A model generated the notes under the pieces. That model was given only the letters and a program-made list of their open reading frames with translations, was not told the DNA's origin and made no database searches. From DASRBA01 sp036559665 (GTDB taxonomy: Bacteria > Myxococcota > Myxococcia > Myxococcales > Myxococcaceae), in the NCBI GenBank assembly GCA_036559665.1, contig DATBSS010000059.1, positions 1 through 5,917 of the forward strand: a DNA stretch of 5,917 bases, written 5' to 3'. The position numbers and the translations under genes are program-made. Shown here one piece after another: positions 1 to 5,917 of the stretch (position 1 is the first letter of the stretch; each line of letters begins with the position of its first letter).

Positions 1-142
1 CCCTCTGGCCGGAGTCGCGGTTGGCGAGGCTGAGGTCCAGCTCGACGCGGGTCTGTCCGCGGAGCGACGCCGCGGGGTCTTGCGCCAAGGCGGCGCCCGC
101 CAGGGCCCAGGACAGCAGATGGCAGAGTAGGGGTCGCGACAT
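1..142 (-). CDS. Secreted protein of unknown function, N-terminal fragment
   Basis: This is the first 47 codons of a gene that runs off the left edge. It starts at an ATG at 142-140 on the minus strand. The translation begins MSRPLLCHLLSWALAGAALA and then QDPAASL, which reads as a Sec signal peptide: a short n-region with one Arg, a hydrophobic core, and Ala-Leu-Ala before a likely cut near residue 20. The following part contains RVELDLSLANRD, suggestive of a beta-strand, but too little is present to name a family. Cys7 lies inside the hydrophobic core and is not followed by a lipobox-like context, so a lipoprotein is unlikely. No convincing ribosome-binding site precedes the ATG. The frame stays open further upstream, but only this ATG gives a clean signal peptide. 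The gene is divergent from the two surface-protein genes. That it is a real coding start is fairly secure; its function is unknown. Confidence 0.6.
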   Translation of the reverse strand, partial: MSRPLLCHLLSWALAGAALAQDPAASLRGQTRVELDLSLANRDSGQR

Positions 143-164
143 CCGGGGAAACAGGATGGGAAGT

Positions 165-195
165 GATTCTAGGCACCTGGGGAGGCTCGTGTCGC
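165..195 (-). promoter_or_regulatory. Possible sigma70-like promoter for the leftward gene
   Basis: On the minus strand, TAGAAT (170-165) matches five of six bases of TATAAT. GCGACA (195-190) matches four of six bases of TTGACA. The spacer is 19 bases, longer than the preferred 17. A start about seven bases downstream would leave a leader of some 15 bases before the ATG at 142. The match is weak, and in high-GC DNA this remains a candidate only. Confidence 0.25.
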
Positions 196-199
196 CTCC
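181..199. repeat. Perfect inverted repeat GGAGGC-N7-GCCTCC
   Basis: GGAGGC (181-186) and GCCTCC (194-199) are exact reverse complements around a seven-base loop. Pairing does not extend outward, because G180 faces G200. The repeat lies between the two divergent genes and overlaps the candidate minus-strand -35 site. It could be an operator for a dimeric regulator or an RNA hairpin in a leftward or rightward leader. There is no T-run, so it is not a typical terminator. A short GC-rich stem can also occur by chance in DNA this rich in G and C. Confidence 0.3.
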
Positions 200-212
200 G
201 AGCTCACCTCCC

Positions 213-221
213 TGGTAGACT
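213..221 (+). promoter_or_regulatory. Possible extended -10 element for the rightward genes
   Basis: TGGTAGACT has the TGn extension directly before TAGACT, which matches four of six bases of TATAAT. No good -35 hexamer lies 16-18 bases upstream. If used, transcription would start near 228 and give a leader of about 37 bases before the ATG at 265. This is a weak candidate, noted because it is the best site found in the 122-base intergenic region on this strand. Confidence 0.18.
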
Positions 222-264
222 CCCACCCGCGCCGGCTGGCCACCGGTCCACCCCCATCGCCGAG

Positions 265-2838
265 ATGACCCGCCAGCCCGCCCTCCGCTTCCCCTGGGCC
301 CCCAAGACCCTCGCCCTCTCCTCCGCGCTGGCGGCCATCGCCCTGGCTGCGGACACGGAGCCGCCCACCTCTCCCGGGGAGCCGTTCTTCAACTTCCCGC
401 AGGTCGCCTTCCCCGTGGGCGTGCAGTGGAACGGCTCACACGACGACGGCGGCTCCGGGCTGGACCGGTACGAGGTGGAGGGCAGCCTGAACGATGGCGG
501 CTGGCAGCTGCACCACGTCGTGAACACCACCGTCGAGGACGTCCCCGGGAGCTACATCTTCAACGACGTCGAGGGCTACTGGAAGCTCCGGGTGCGCGCC
601 TTCGACAGGGCCGCGAATGCCTCCCCGCACGGCCCCGAGTCCCAGGTGCTGACGATGGACCTCACCGACCCGCTGCCGCCCGCGGCCGCGCCCACCGCCA
701 GCCTCCTCAACGGAGGGACCGCGCGGGCGACCTGGGGGAACGGAGTGGATCCGGGCCCGGTCTCGAGCGGGATCCGCCTCTACGGGGCGCGCTTCACCTC
801 GTCGCCGCCGAGCGCCCTTCCCCCCTGCCAGGTAGTCGCCAACTCCTGCACGTTCCCGGTGAGCCCCGGGCACCAGTACTCGATGTTCGTCCAGTCGATG
901 GACAACGCGGGCAACGTCGGCCCGGAGGGCCCGGTCGGAAGGTTCACCTACCCGGGTCCGGCGTCCGACCTGCGCTTGCTGGCGCAGGGTTCGGGCACGG
1001 ACGCCAGCTACGCGGTGGTGGGCGATCCCTTCCCGGTGACGGTGGAGGCCATCGACGGCAACGGGGGCGTGGTTCCGGCGTACGCGGGCACGGTCGGCTT
1101 CAAGGCCCTGAATGTCGTGGGGGGAAGCGACTTCCCCGCGTTCCTGCCGCTGGACGGGGGCACGTACCGCTTCATCTCCTCGGACCAGGGCCGCCGCTCC
1201 TTCAGCCCTGGCTTCATCTTCAATGGGCCGGGCGACGCCCTCGCCGAGGTGGTGGACCAGTTCGACTCCACCCTCGCCGCGGAGGTGCAGGTCACCGTCA
1301 TCTCCCGGACCGACATCCGCATCGTCCACGACGCCAACCCTTCGGCCGCGCCCGGCGTCCCATACCTCTACAATCCATCCGGCCGGGTGCGCGTGGTGAC
1401 CGCGGCCACGCCGGTCACCTTCTCCCTCTGCGGTTCGGGGGGCTCCGTCCCCAACGGGTTCGTGCTGGACGGCGCCGGCGCGATCTCCTGGACGCCCGAA
1501 CCGGGCACCAGCTTCCCGGTGACCCTGTGCATCCAGGCCAGGGCGGCCGGTGGCGCGACGGATACCTACACGTTCCAGGTGAACCAGCTGATCCCCAGCA
1601 GCGTCCTGCCCCAGGCGGCCTTCACCGCGGCGCCGGACCCGGCGGGCATCGGCGAGAGCGTGGTGTTCGACGCCACGTCCTCCTCCTGGGACACGACGCT
1701 CGGGATGCCGGCGTTCCGCTGGCGCCTCGGCGACGGCAGCCCGCTCTTCTTCCGCAGCGATCCGTTCCACGCCTACCTGCTGCCCGGCGGCTACCGGCCG
1801 GCGATGGTGTTGTTCGACGGCGTCGGCCGGTCCGACCAGGCGGCGCGCCAGGTCCTGATCGCCGACCAGGACGGGAACCTCCCGCCCAGCCTCGCCATCC
1901 TCACGCTGCCGCCGTCCGGGATGAATTCGCTGAACGTCGTCCTCGACGCGCAGTCCACTGACGGTTCGGCCGCGACCGGGCCGATCCGCTGGGACCTGGG
2001 CAACGGCGCATCCGCGCAGGGGCCGTCCGCCGGCGCCACCTACGGGCCGGGGCGCTACTGGGCCACCGCGACCACCGTGGACCCGAATGGGCTGATGGCG
2101 ATGGACAAGGTCGAGATCGCCGTCGCCGGCGACGACCGGGTGCCGCCGCTGTGCGCGGCCAGCGCGGATCCGCCGGTGGCGTTCGCCACGCCCGCGAACG
2201 GCGGCCAGGTGAACGTGGACTGGATCGCCTGGCGCACGCCGGGGACCAGGAAGCTCGCCTCGGTCCTCTGGACCATCGACGGCGTCTCGTCCACCCAGGG
2301 CGTGGTCTCCAGGCCGTACTCCTCGACCGGCTGGCACCATGGGTCGCTCACCGTCACCGACGAGGATGGGTTGACCTGCACCGACTCCGTCTCGGTGCTG
2401 GTGCTCAATTCGGTCACCACCACGCCGGCCATTCCGCCGCGCATCCTCGATCCGGGCGTGGCCGGACCCATCGACTGCAAGGTGGACTACGCCGGCCGGG
2501 CGGCGCTCGCCTCGGGGCAGGGGCCCCTGACCTGGTCCCTGGCCAATCCACAGGTGCCTCTTTCCATCGACGGCGGCACCGGCGCGGTGACCTGGACGCC
2601 CACCGTCCTCACGGGGACCGACCAGGTGACCTACGTCCTCCAGGTCAGCGGACCCACCGGCACCGACCGGGCCGACGTCGTGATCCCCTACGCCTGCAAG
2701 GCCCCCGGGACCCTGGGCACCACCTGTGGCTGCGGTGAGACCGGCGGCGGCACGGCCATCGCGGGTCTGGCGCTGCTGGTGCTCTGGGCCGCCGCGCGCC
2801 GCCGGTCCGCGGTCCTCGTCCGGGTGAGGCGCCCGTGA
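265..2838 (+). CDS. MYXO-CTERM surface protein with FN3, Ig-like, cadherin-like and PKD-like modules
   Basis: An 857-residue exported protein with no visible catalytic motif, probably a surface adhesin or binding protein. Start: the ATG at 265 is directly followed by a signal peptide (R3, R8, K14; hydrophobic 15-28; cut near ALA-AD at 28/29). No clear ribosome-binding site precedes it. A GTG at 163 would hide that signal behind 34 extra residues. Domains: two fibronectin-III-like domains, about 30-133 (YWKLRVRAFD at 105-114) and 134-232 (NAGNVG at 214-219). Module A, filamin/Big-like, 233-346 (YAGTVGF). Module B, cadherin/putative-Ig type, 347-442 (GAISWTP). Module C, PKD, 446-534 (FRWRLGDG at 484-491). 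Module D, PKD-like, 535-623 (RWDLGNG 575-581, YGPGR 593-597). Module E, 624-716 (GWHHG 689-693). Module F, a second cadherin-like unit, 717-811. MYXO-CTERM, 812-857. Cysteines pair within modules: 188/195, 389/422, 630/705, 738/811. The TGA overlaps the GTG of the next gene, its paralogue. Ligand and role are unknown. Confidence 0.9.
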   Translation: MTRQPALRFPWAPKTLALSSALAAIALAADTEPPTSPGEPFFNFPQVAFPVGVQWNGSHDDGGSGLDRYEVEGSLNDGGWQLHHVVNTTVEDVPGSYIFNDVEGYWKLRVRAFDRAANASPHGPESQVLTMDLTDPLPPAAAPTASLLNGGTARATWGNGVDPGPVSSGIRLYGARFTSSPPSALPPCQVVANSCTFPVSPGHQYSMFVQSMDNAGNVGPEGPVGRFTYPGPASDLRLLAQGSGTDASYAVVGDPFPVTVEAIDGNGGVVPAYAGTVGFKALNVVGGSDFPAFLPLDGGTYRFISSDQGRRSFSPGFIFNGPGDALAEVVDQFDSTLAAEVQVTVISRTDIRIVHDANPSAAPGVPYLYNPSGRVRVVTAATPVTFSLCGSGGSVPNGFVLDGAGAISWTPEPGTSFPVTLCIQARAAGGATDTYTFQVNQLIPSSVLPQAAFTAAPDPAGIGESVVFDATSSSWDTTLGMPAFRWRLGDGSPLFFRSDPFHAYLLPGGYRPAMVLFDGVGRSDQAARQVLIADQDGNLPPSLAILTLPPSGMNSLNVVLDAQSTDGSAATGPIRWDLGNGASAQGPSAGATYGPGRYWATATTVDPNGLMAMDKVEIAVAGDDRVPPLCAASADPPVAFATPANGGQVNVDWIAWRTPGTRKLASVLWTIDGVSSTQGVVSRPYSSTGWHHGSLTVTDEDGLTCTDSVSVLVLNSVTTTPAIPPRILDPGVAGPIDCKVDYAGRAALASGQGPLTWSLANPQVPLSIDGGTGAVTWTPTVLTGTDQVTYVLQVSGPTGTDRADVVIPYACKAPGTLGTTCGCGETGGGTAIAGLALLVLWAAARRRSAVLVRVRRP
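961..2412 (+). repeat. Stalk modules A-E, copy 1 (paralogous with 4518-5917)
   Basis: This coding segment of the first surface protein (residues 233-716) aligns in order with residues 562-1027 of the next protein. Shared anchors are YAGTVGF, DDAN/HDAN, the cadherin-like SWxP turn, FRWRxGDG with PFHxxxLPGGYR, YGPGR with DKVE, and GWHHGxLTVxDExGLxC. Similarity is clear in the protein but only patchy in DNA: 19 of 21 bases match at 1081-1101 versus 4620-4640. This points to an old duplication rather than a recent one. Confidence 0.85.
2725..2835 (+). other. MYXO-CTERM C-terminal sorting signal of the first surface protein
   Basis: Residues 821-824 are Cys-Gly-Cys-Gly, followed by a Gly-rich turn (827-829), a hydrophobic stretch at about 830-844 (AIAGLALLVLWAAA) and Arg845-847. 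This tripartite form is that of the MYXO-CTERM domain (TIGR03901). In this family the Cys is thought to be processed, and the protein is kept at the cell surface. An unusual feature is a tail of ten residues after the Arg triplet (SAVLVRVRRP); most members end in or just after the Arg cluster. The coding of this tail also carries the ribosome-binding site of the next gene. Confidence 0.85.
2823..2829 (+). promoter_or_regulatory. Ribosome-binding site of the second surface-protein gene
   Basis: GGTGAGG lies five bases before the GTG at 2835 and matches part of the GGAGGTGA consensus. It sits inside the last codons of the preceding gene. Together with the signal peptide that follows, it decides the GTG start. 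No other start in this frame nearby gives both a binding site and a complete signal peptide; the GTG at 2850 would remove the Arg-Arg of the n-region. Confidence 0.5.
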
Positions 2839-5800
2839 ACCGGCGATGGGTGTGGCTCGGGGCCGTGGTGGCCACGGGCGCGCTGGCGGACATCACGCCC
2901 GGCAGCGGGTTGCCCTTCCGGGAAGACTTCGAGTCCGGCCTCAACGGCTGGACGGCGGGCGTGGACCCCAGCAACGAGCAGTACGTGAGCTCCGTGGGGG
3001 AGTCCTGGTCCGGGGCTGGCGCGTTGGTGGTGCAGGCCCAGGGGCCGCTGGCGCCGGAGGCGTCCCTCTCCGTCGTCCTGCCCTCGCCGCAGGGCACCCT
3101 GTCGGTGCGGTTCTTCCTCTACGTCCCGGAGGCGACGCGGCTCTCGATGGTGCCCCAGACCGGGTCGATCCGATTGCTGCGCGAGGACGGCCAGGTCGTC
3201 GGCTCGCTGGTCACCCTGGACCTGGTGCGCGCCCTGGACGGCACGCTCTACCTCTCGCCCACGGTGTCAGGCCTCAACATCTCGCTGCCCGACAAGACCA
3301 GCCTGACCACCAACGTCTACCACTATGTCGAGCTGACGCTGAACGGCAACGGGACGAGCGCGCTCTACATCGACGATCCCCGCGTGCCGCGCGTCACGCT
3401 GGGCACCAGCGCCACCACCTTCAACGCCATCCTGGGCATCACCTCACAGGTGGTCACCGCCACCAGCGCCCGCCTCATCTACGACGACGTGGAGATCTCC
3501 GACCGCCACATCGGGCTGGCCGGCACCCGGATGCTCGTCTCCAACGAGTACGAGTCGCCGGGCCTCAGTTTCCGGGACTACCCGGCGGGAAAGGCCGCGG
3601 GCGTGCTGGACGCGGGCGCCCCGGCGCCGCAGCTCGTCTCCCAGACCTTCGACGTCCACCGGGGGTCGAGGGCGATGCGCACCGGCGACCAGGACCAGGG
3701 CTCCGCGCTGCAGGGCGCGGCGCTCTACGGCTTCCTCGACCGCGGCTCGCTCACGCCGGTGTACCGGCGCGTCTGGTGGCGGTGGCCGTCGGTGGCGAGG
3801 ATGGTCAACCACACCGTCTTCGCCATCGGCGACACGGACGGTGGGGCCGCGCTGGACCCGCGCTTCGCGGCGGCGGTGCAGATCCAGGACACCGGGGCCG
3901 CGCGCCTGTGGGGGGTGGACGACCGGGGCACGGCCCTGTACTCGTCCGTCAGCGTGCCGCTGGCCCAGGGGCCGTGGCACCTCCTGGAGATCTACGCGGA
4001 CGGGTTCGGCACCGACGCCGGCGTGCGCCAGGGCTGGGTGGACGGCATCTCCCTGGGGCAACAGTTCGTCCCCTTCGTGCAGAGCACCGGGGACGCGTGG
4101 GCGGAGGGCGTGTTGCCGGTCGCGGGCGAGGGGACGTACGCGGGGCTCGACTCGTTCGACGATGCGCGGTCCTCCACGTACGTCCAGCCCACCCGCTTCA
4201 TCCTCAAGCCGTTCGGGACCCCCACCGGATGCGACCCGTACAACGTGGAGTCGGTCACTTCGGAGAACGGGAGCTCGCCCGTGCCGGAGACCGTGGACGT
4301 GGCCCTGGACGGCGGCGGCACGGCGCTCTTCTACACAGGCCCGGACTGCGTCACCCCGAGCGCGAGGGTGAATTCGGTGCGCTTCAACTCCGGCACGTCC
4401 GTGGCGGGGGTCCGCGTCCATGCCCTGGCGCCGGGCCTGGTCCTCAGCACCTCGTCCCCGGACTATCTCCCCTGGAGCAACCAGGCCGGGCCGGACGCCG
4501 GCACTCCGGGCCCGGCGTCGTCGCTGGCGCTGCGCGGGTTGCCCCTGGTGGCGCTGGTGGGGACCGGCTACCCATTCGGGGTGGAGGCGCTGGACAGCGC
4601 CGGGGCCACGGCCGTGACGTACGCCGGGACGGTCGGCTTCTTCGCGACGCCGACGGCGTCGCTGCCTCCTTCGCACACCTTCAACGCGCAGGACCGGGGC
4701 TACTTCGTGTTCGGCGGCGGCGTGACCTTCCCGTCCGCGGGGACGTACACCGTCGTCGTCAACGACGTTCCCGGTGGCCTCATCACCACCTCCGGGCCCA
4801 TCCGGGTCCTGGGCCCGGCGCAAGTGGCCATCGTCGACGACGCCAACCGCGATGCCGTCGTCGGCCGCCCGTATGTGTACAACGCGTTCGGGGCGGTGAC
4901 CGCGGTCAGCACGGCCGGGCCTCCGGTGTTCTCCACCTGCAACGTGCCGGTGGGCTTCACCGTGGACAGCCGGACCGGCGCGGTGAGCTGGGTGCCGGTC
5001 GGGCAGGGCACGTACTCCATCTGCGTGCAGGCGGCCGCCGGGCAGGGGCAGGACCAGCTGAGGTACCTGCTCGACGTGGCGGCGTCTCCGCCCGGCCCGC
5101 CGGACGCGGGCTTCGTGGTGCGCTGGTCGCCGGTCGCGGCCGGCGGGTTCGTGGTGGACGACCCGGTGGGCTCGTACTCGCCGGCGGGCCCATTGCTCTT
5201 CCGGTGGCGCTTCGGCGACGGCGCCTGGCCCGGGACCGACCCGCAACCATTCCACCGCTTCGCGTTGCCCGGCGGCTACCGGACACACCTGACCGTCCGG
5301 GACATCGCCGGCCAGAGCGCCGTGGCTGACCAGCCGGTCCAGGCCGGGCTGGCGCGGCTGGCGCCCACCGTCCGCATCACCTCCGCGCAGCCGCTCCAGG
5401 GGGACAACTCGGTGTCCGCCACGCTGTCGGCGCAGGTGACGGTGGCCGCCGGCCAGTCGGTGGCGGCGTACCGCTGGAACCTGGGCGACGGCACCAACGT
5501 CTCCGGGACGCTCGGCGCGGGCCAGCCGGTGCCGGACGTGCCGGTGTCGTACGGGCCGGGGCGGTGGTTCCCGCAGCTGCTCGTGGTGGACGGCACCGGC
5601 CTCCCGGCCACGGACAAGGTCGAGGTGGTGGTCTCCAAGGACGGCGCGCCGCCGCCGGACTGCCTGGCCACCATCGAGCCCACCGCGGTGTTCCTCTCCT
5701 CCGCCGCACCCGTGCTCGGCGCCCGGTTCCGGGCCTTTCAGCTCCCCACCGGCGCGCCGCTCGAGGACACCGACTGGAGGGTGGACGGGCAGGACCAGCC

Positions 5801-5917
5801 GCACGACCAGGCCGTGATCCCCCAGACGTACGACGCCGGCGGCTGGCACCACGGCGAGCTCACCGTCCGCGACGAGAACGGCCTGCGCTGCCGCGACTCG
5901 GTGGACCTGCCGGTGCT
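2835..5917 (+). CDS. Secreted paralogue with two ConA/LamG-like domains and an Ig/PKD stalk, 3'-partial
   Basis: An open frame of 1027 codons running off the right edge, with no stop in the window. Start: GTG at 2835, overlapping the previous stop as GTGA, so translation is probably coupled. Residues 1-18 (N2, R3, R4, then WVWLGAVVATGALA) form a compact signal peptide. Domains: a concanavalin/laminin-G-like domain, about 25-231 (opens FREDFESGLNGW, closes YDDVEISD). A second such domain, 238-452 (closes FDDAR). An Ig-like domain, 453-549, with Cys466/Cys505. A Gly/Pro linker, 550-561. Then modules matching those of the upstream gene in order: A, 562-659 (YAGTVGF). B, 660-750 (GAVSWVP; Cys702/Cys730). 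C, PKD, 751-838 (FRWRFGDG at 789-796, LPGGYR). D, 839-936 (YRWNLGDG 879-886, YGPGR 906-910). E, 937-1027 (GWHHG 1003-1007; Cys943/Cys1019). By comparison about 140 residues are missing: a cadherin-like unit and probably a MYXO-CTERM. The heads suggest glycan or protein binding; this is inference from fold type only. Confidence 0.88.
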   Translation, partial: MNRRWVWLGAVVATGALADITPGSGLPFREDFESGLNGWTAGVDPSNEQYVSSVGESWSGAGALVVQAQGPLAPEASLSVVLPSPQGTLSVRFFLYVPEATRLSMVPQTGSIRLLREDGQVVGSLVTLDLVRALDGTLYLSPTVSGLNISLPDKTSLTTNVYHYVELTLNGNGTSALYIDDPRVPRVTLGTSATTFNAILGITSQVVTATSARLIYDDVEISDRHIGLAGTRMLVSNEYESPGLSFRDYPAGKAAGVLDAGAPAPQLVSQTFDVHRGSRAMRTGDQDQGSALQGAALYGFLDRGSLTPVYRRVWWRWPSVARMVNHTVFAIGDTDGGAALDPRFAAAVQIQDTGAARLWGVDDRGTALYSSVSVPLAQGPWHLLEIYADGFGTDAGVRQGWVDGISLGQQFVPFVQSTGDAWAEGVLPVAGEGTYAGLDSFDDARSSTYVQPTRFILKPFGTPTGCDPYNVESVTSENGSSPVPETVDVALDGGGTALFYTGPDCVTPSARVNSVRFNSGTSVAGVRVHALAPGLVLSTSSPDYLPWSNQAGPDAGTPGPASSLALRGLPLVALVGTGYPFGVEALDSAGATAVTYAGTVGFFATPTASLPPSHTFNAQDRGYFVFGGGVTFPSAGTYTVVVNDVPGGLITTSGPIRVLGPAQVAIVDDANRDAVVGRPYVYNAFGAVTAVSTAGPPVFSTCNVPVGFTVDSRTGAVSWVPVGQGTYSICVQAAAGQGQDQLRYLLDVAASPPGPPDAGFVVRWSPVAAGGFVVDDPVGSYSPAGPLLFRWRFGDGAWPGTDPQPFHRFALPGGYRTHLTVRDIAGQSAVADQPVQAGLARLAPTVRITSAQPLQGDNSVSATLSAQVTVAAGQSVAAYRWNLGDGTNVSGTLGAGQPVPDVPVSYGPGRWFPQLLVVDGTGLPATDKVEVVVSKDGAPPPDCLATIEPTAVFLSSAAPVLGARFRAFQLPTGAPLEDTDWRVDGQDQPHDQAVIPQTYDAGGWHHGELTVRDENGLRCRDSVDLPV
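4518..5917 (+). repeat. Stalk modules A-E, copy 2 (paralogous with 961-2412)
   Basis: This is the second copy of the five-module stalk, inside the downstream gene and cut by the window edge within module E. Module A follows the better-known form of its family more closely here: SHTFNAQDRG, then GGGVTFPSAGTYTVVVND. Module B has a tighter cysteine pair than copy 1 (28 residues apart against 33). The Cys spacing of module E is nearly unchanged (76 against 75). Confidence 0.85.

Noticed and set aside
189..218. Nine-codon Pro-rich leader frame (GTG to TAG) preceded by GGAGG
   Set aside because: The spacing from GGAGG (181-185) to GTG is only three bases, the frame is very short, and nothing shows that it is transcribed. 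It is kept only as a remark in the control-region finding.
163..264. Upstream GTG at 163 as the start of the first surface protein
   Set aside because: It would add 34 residues before an otherwise perfect signal peptide and would consume most of the divergent intergenic region. The ATG at 265 is a better start.
1681..1866. Possible enzymatic motif in the PKD-like region
   Set aside because: The WRLGDG sequence is the structural turn of PKD domains, not a catalytic site. No protease, glycosidase or esterase signature was seen in either protein.
426..1961. Plus-strand open frame of 511 codons inside the first surface-protein gene
   Set aside because: It is Arg/Gly/Pro-rich, has no domain, and overlaps the supported frame completely.
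436..2340. Minus-strand open frame of 634 codons opposite the first surface-protein gene
   Set aside because: It is a shadow frame with a biased composition and no domain. The plus strand encodes a clear exported multidomain protein.
2839..2870. Terminator or separate promoter between the two surface-protein genes
   Set aside because: The genes overlap by three bases, and no hairpin with a T-run or promoter-like site is seen at the junction.
2846..5329. Long plus-strand open frame of 827 codons
   Set aside because: It is one base out of register with the GTG-started gene and gives Arg/Gly/Pro-rich sequence with no signal peptide or domain. The frame from 2835 explains the same DNA with a signal peptide and paralogous modules.
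3444..5852. Long minus-strand open frame of 802 codons
   Set aside because: It is antisense to the stalk of the second gene. The translation is compositionally biased (Arg, Gly, His, Val) without recognisable domains, as expected for the opposite strand of high-GC coding DNA.

Overview
The window is high-GC DNA, roughly 70 % by eye, with third codon positions almost always G or C. It most likely comes from a myxobacterium or another Myxococcota. The strongest clue is the end of the first complete gene: a Cys-Gly-Cys-Gly motif, a short hydrophobic segment and an arginine cluster. This matches the MYXO-CTERM surface-sorting signal of that phylum. No RNA gene, mobile element, CRISPR array or plasmid feature was found.

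Layout. (1) Positions 1-142, minus strand: the first 47 codons of a gene that leaves the window on the left. It starts with a signal peptide, and its product is unknown. (2) Positions 143-264: a short divergent intergenic region with weak promoter-like sites for both directions and a perfect 6-bp GC-rich inverted repeat between them. (3) Positions 265-2838, plus strand: an 857-residue secreted multidomain protein. Its order is signal peptide, two fibronectin-III-like domains, a run of Ig/PKD/cadherin-like modules (called A to F here), and MYXO-CTERM. (4) Positions 2835-5917, plus strand: a second secreted multidomain protein, at least 1027 residues long and open at the right edge. It begins at a GTG that overlaps the stop of gene 1 (GTGA). 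Its order is signal peptide, two concanavalin/laminin-G-like domains, a Cys-containing Ig-like domain, and then counterparts of modules A to E in the same order.

The two plus-strand genes are tandem paralogues with a shared C-terminal stalk and different N-terminal heads. They are probably cotranscribed and translationally coupled. All three genes start with an export signal, so the locus looks like a small envelope or surface cassette. Adhesion, carbohydrate or protein binding, or matrix contact are reasonable roles from domain type. No enzyme motif is visible and the ligand cannot be read from the sequence.

The second gene is easy to miss. It starts with GTG and has no stop inside the window, while long, arginine-rich open frames overlap it on both strands. 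Its frame is supported by a signal peptide, recognisable domains and residue-level similarity to gene 1.
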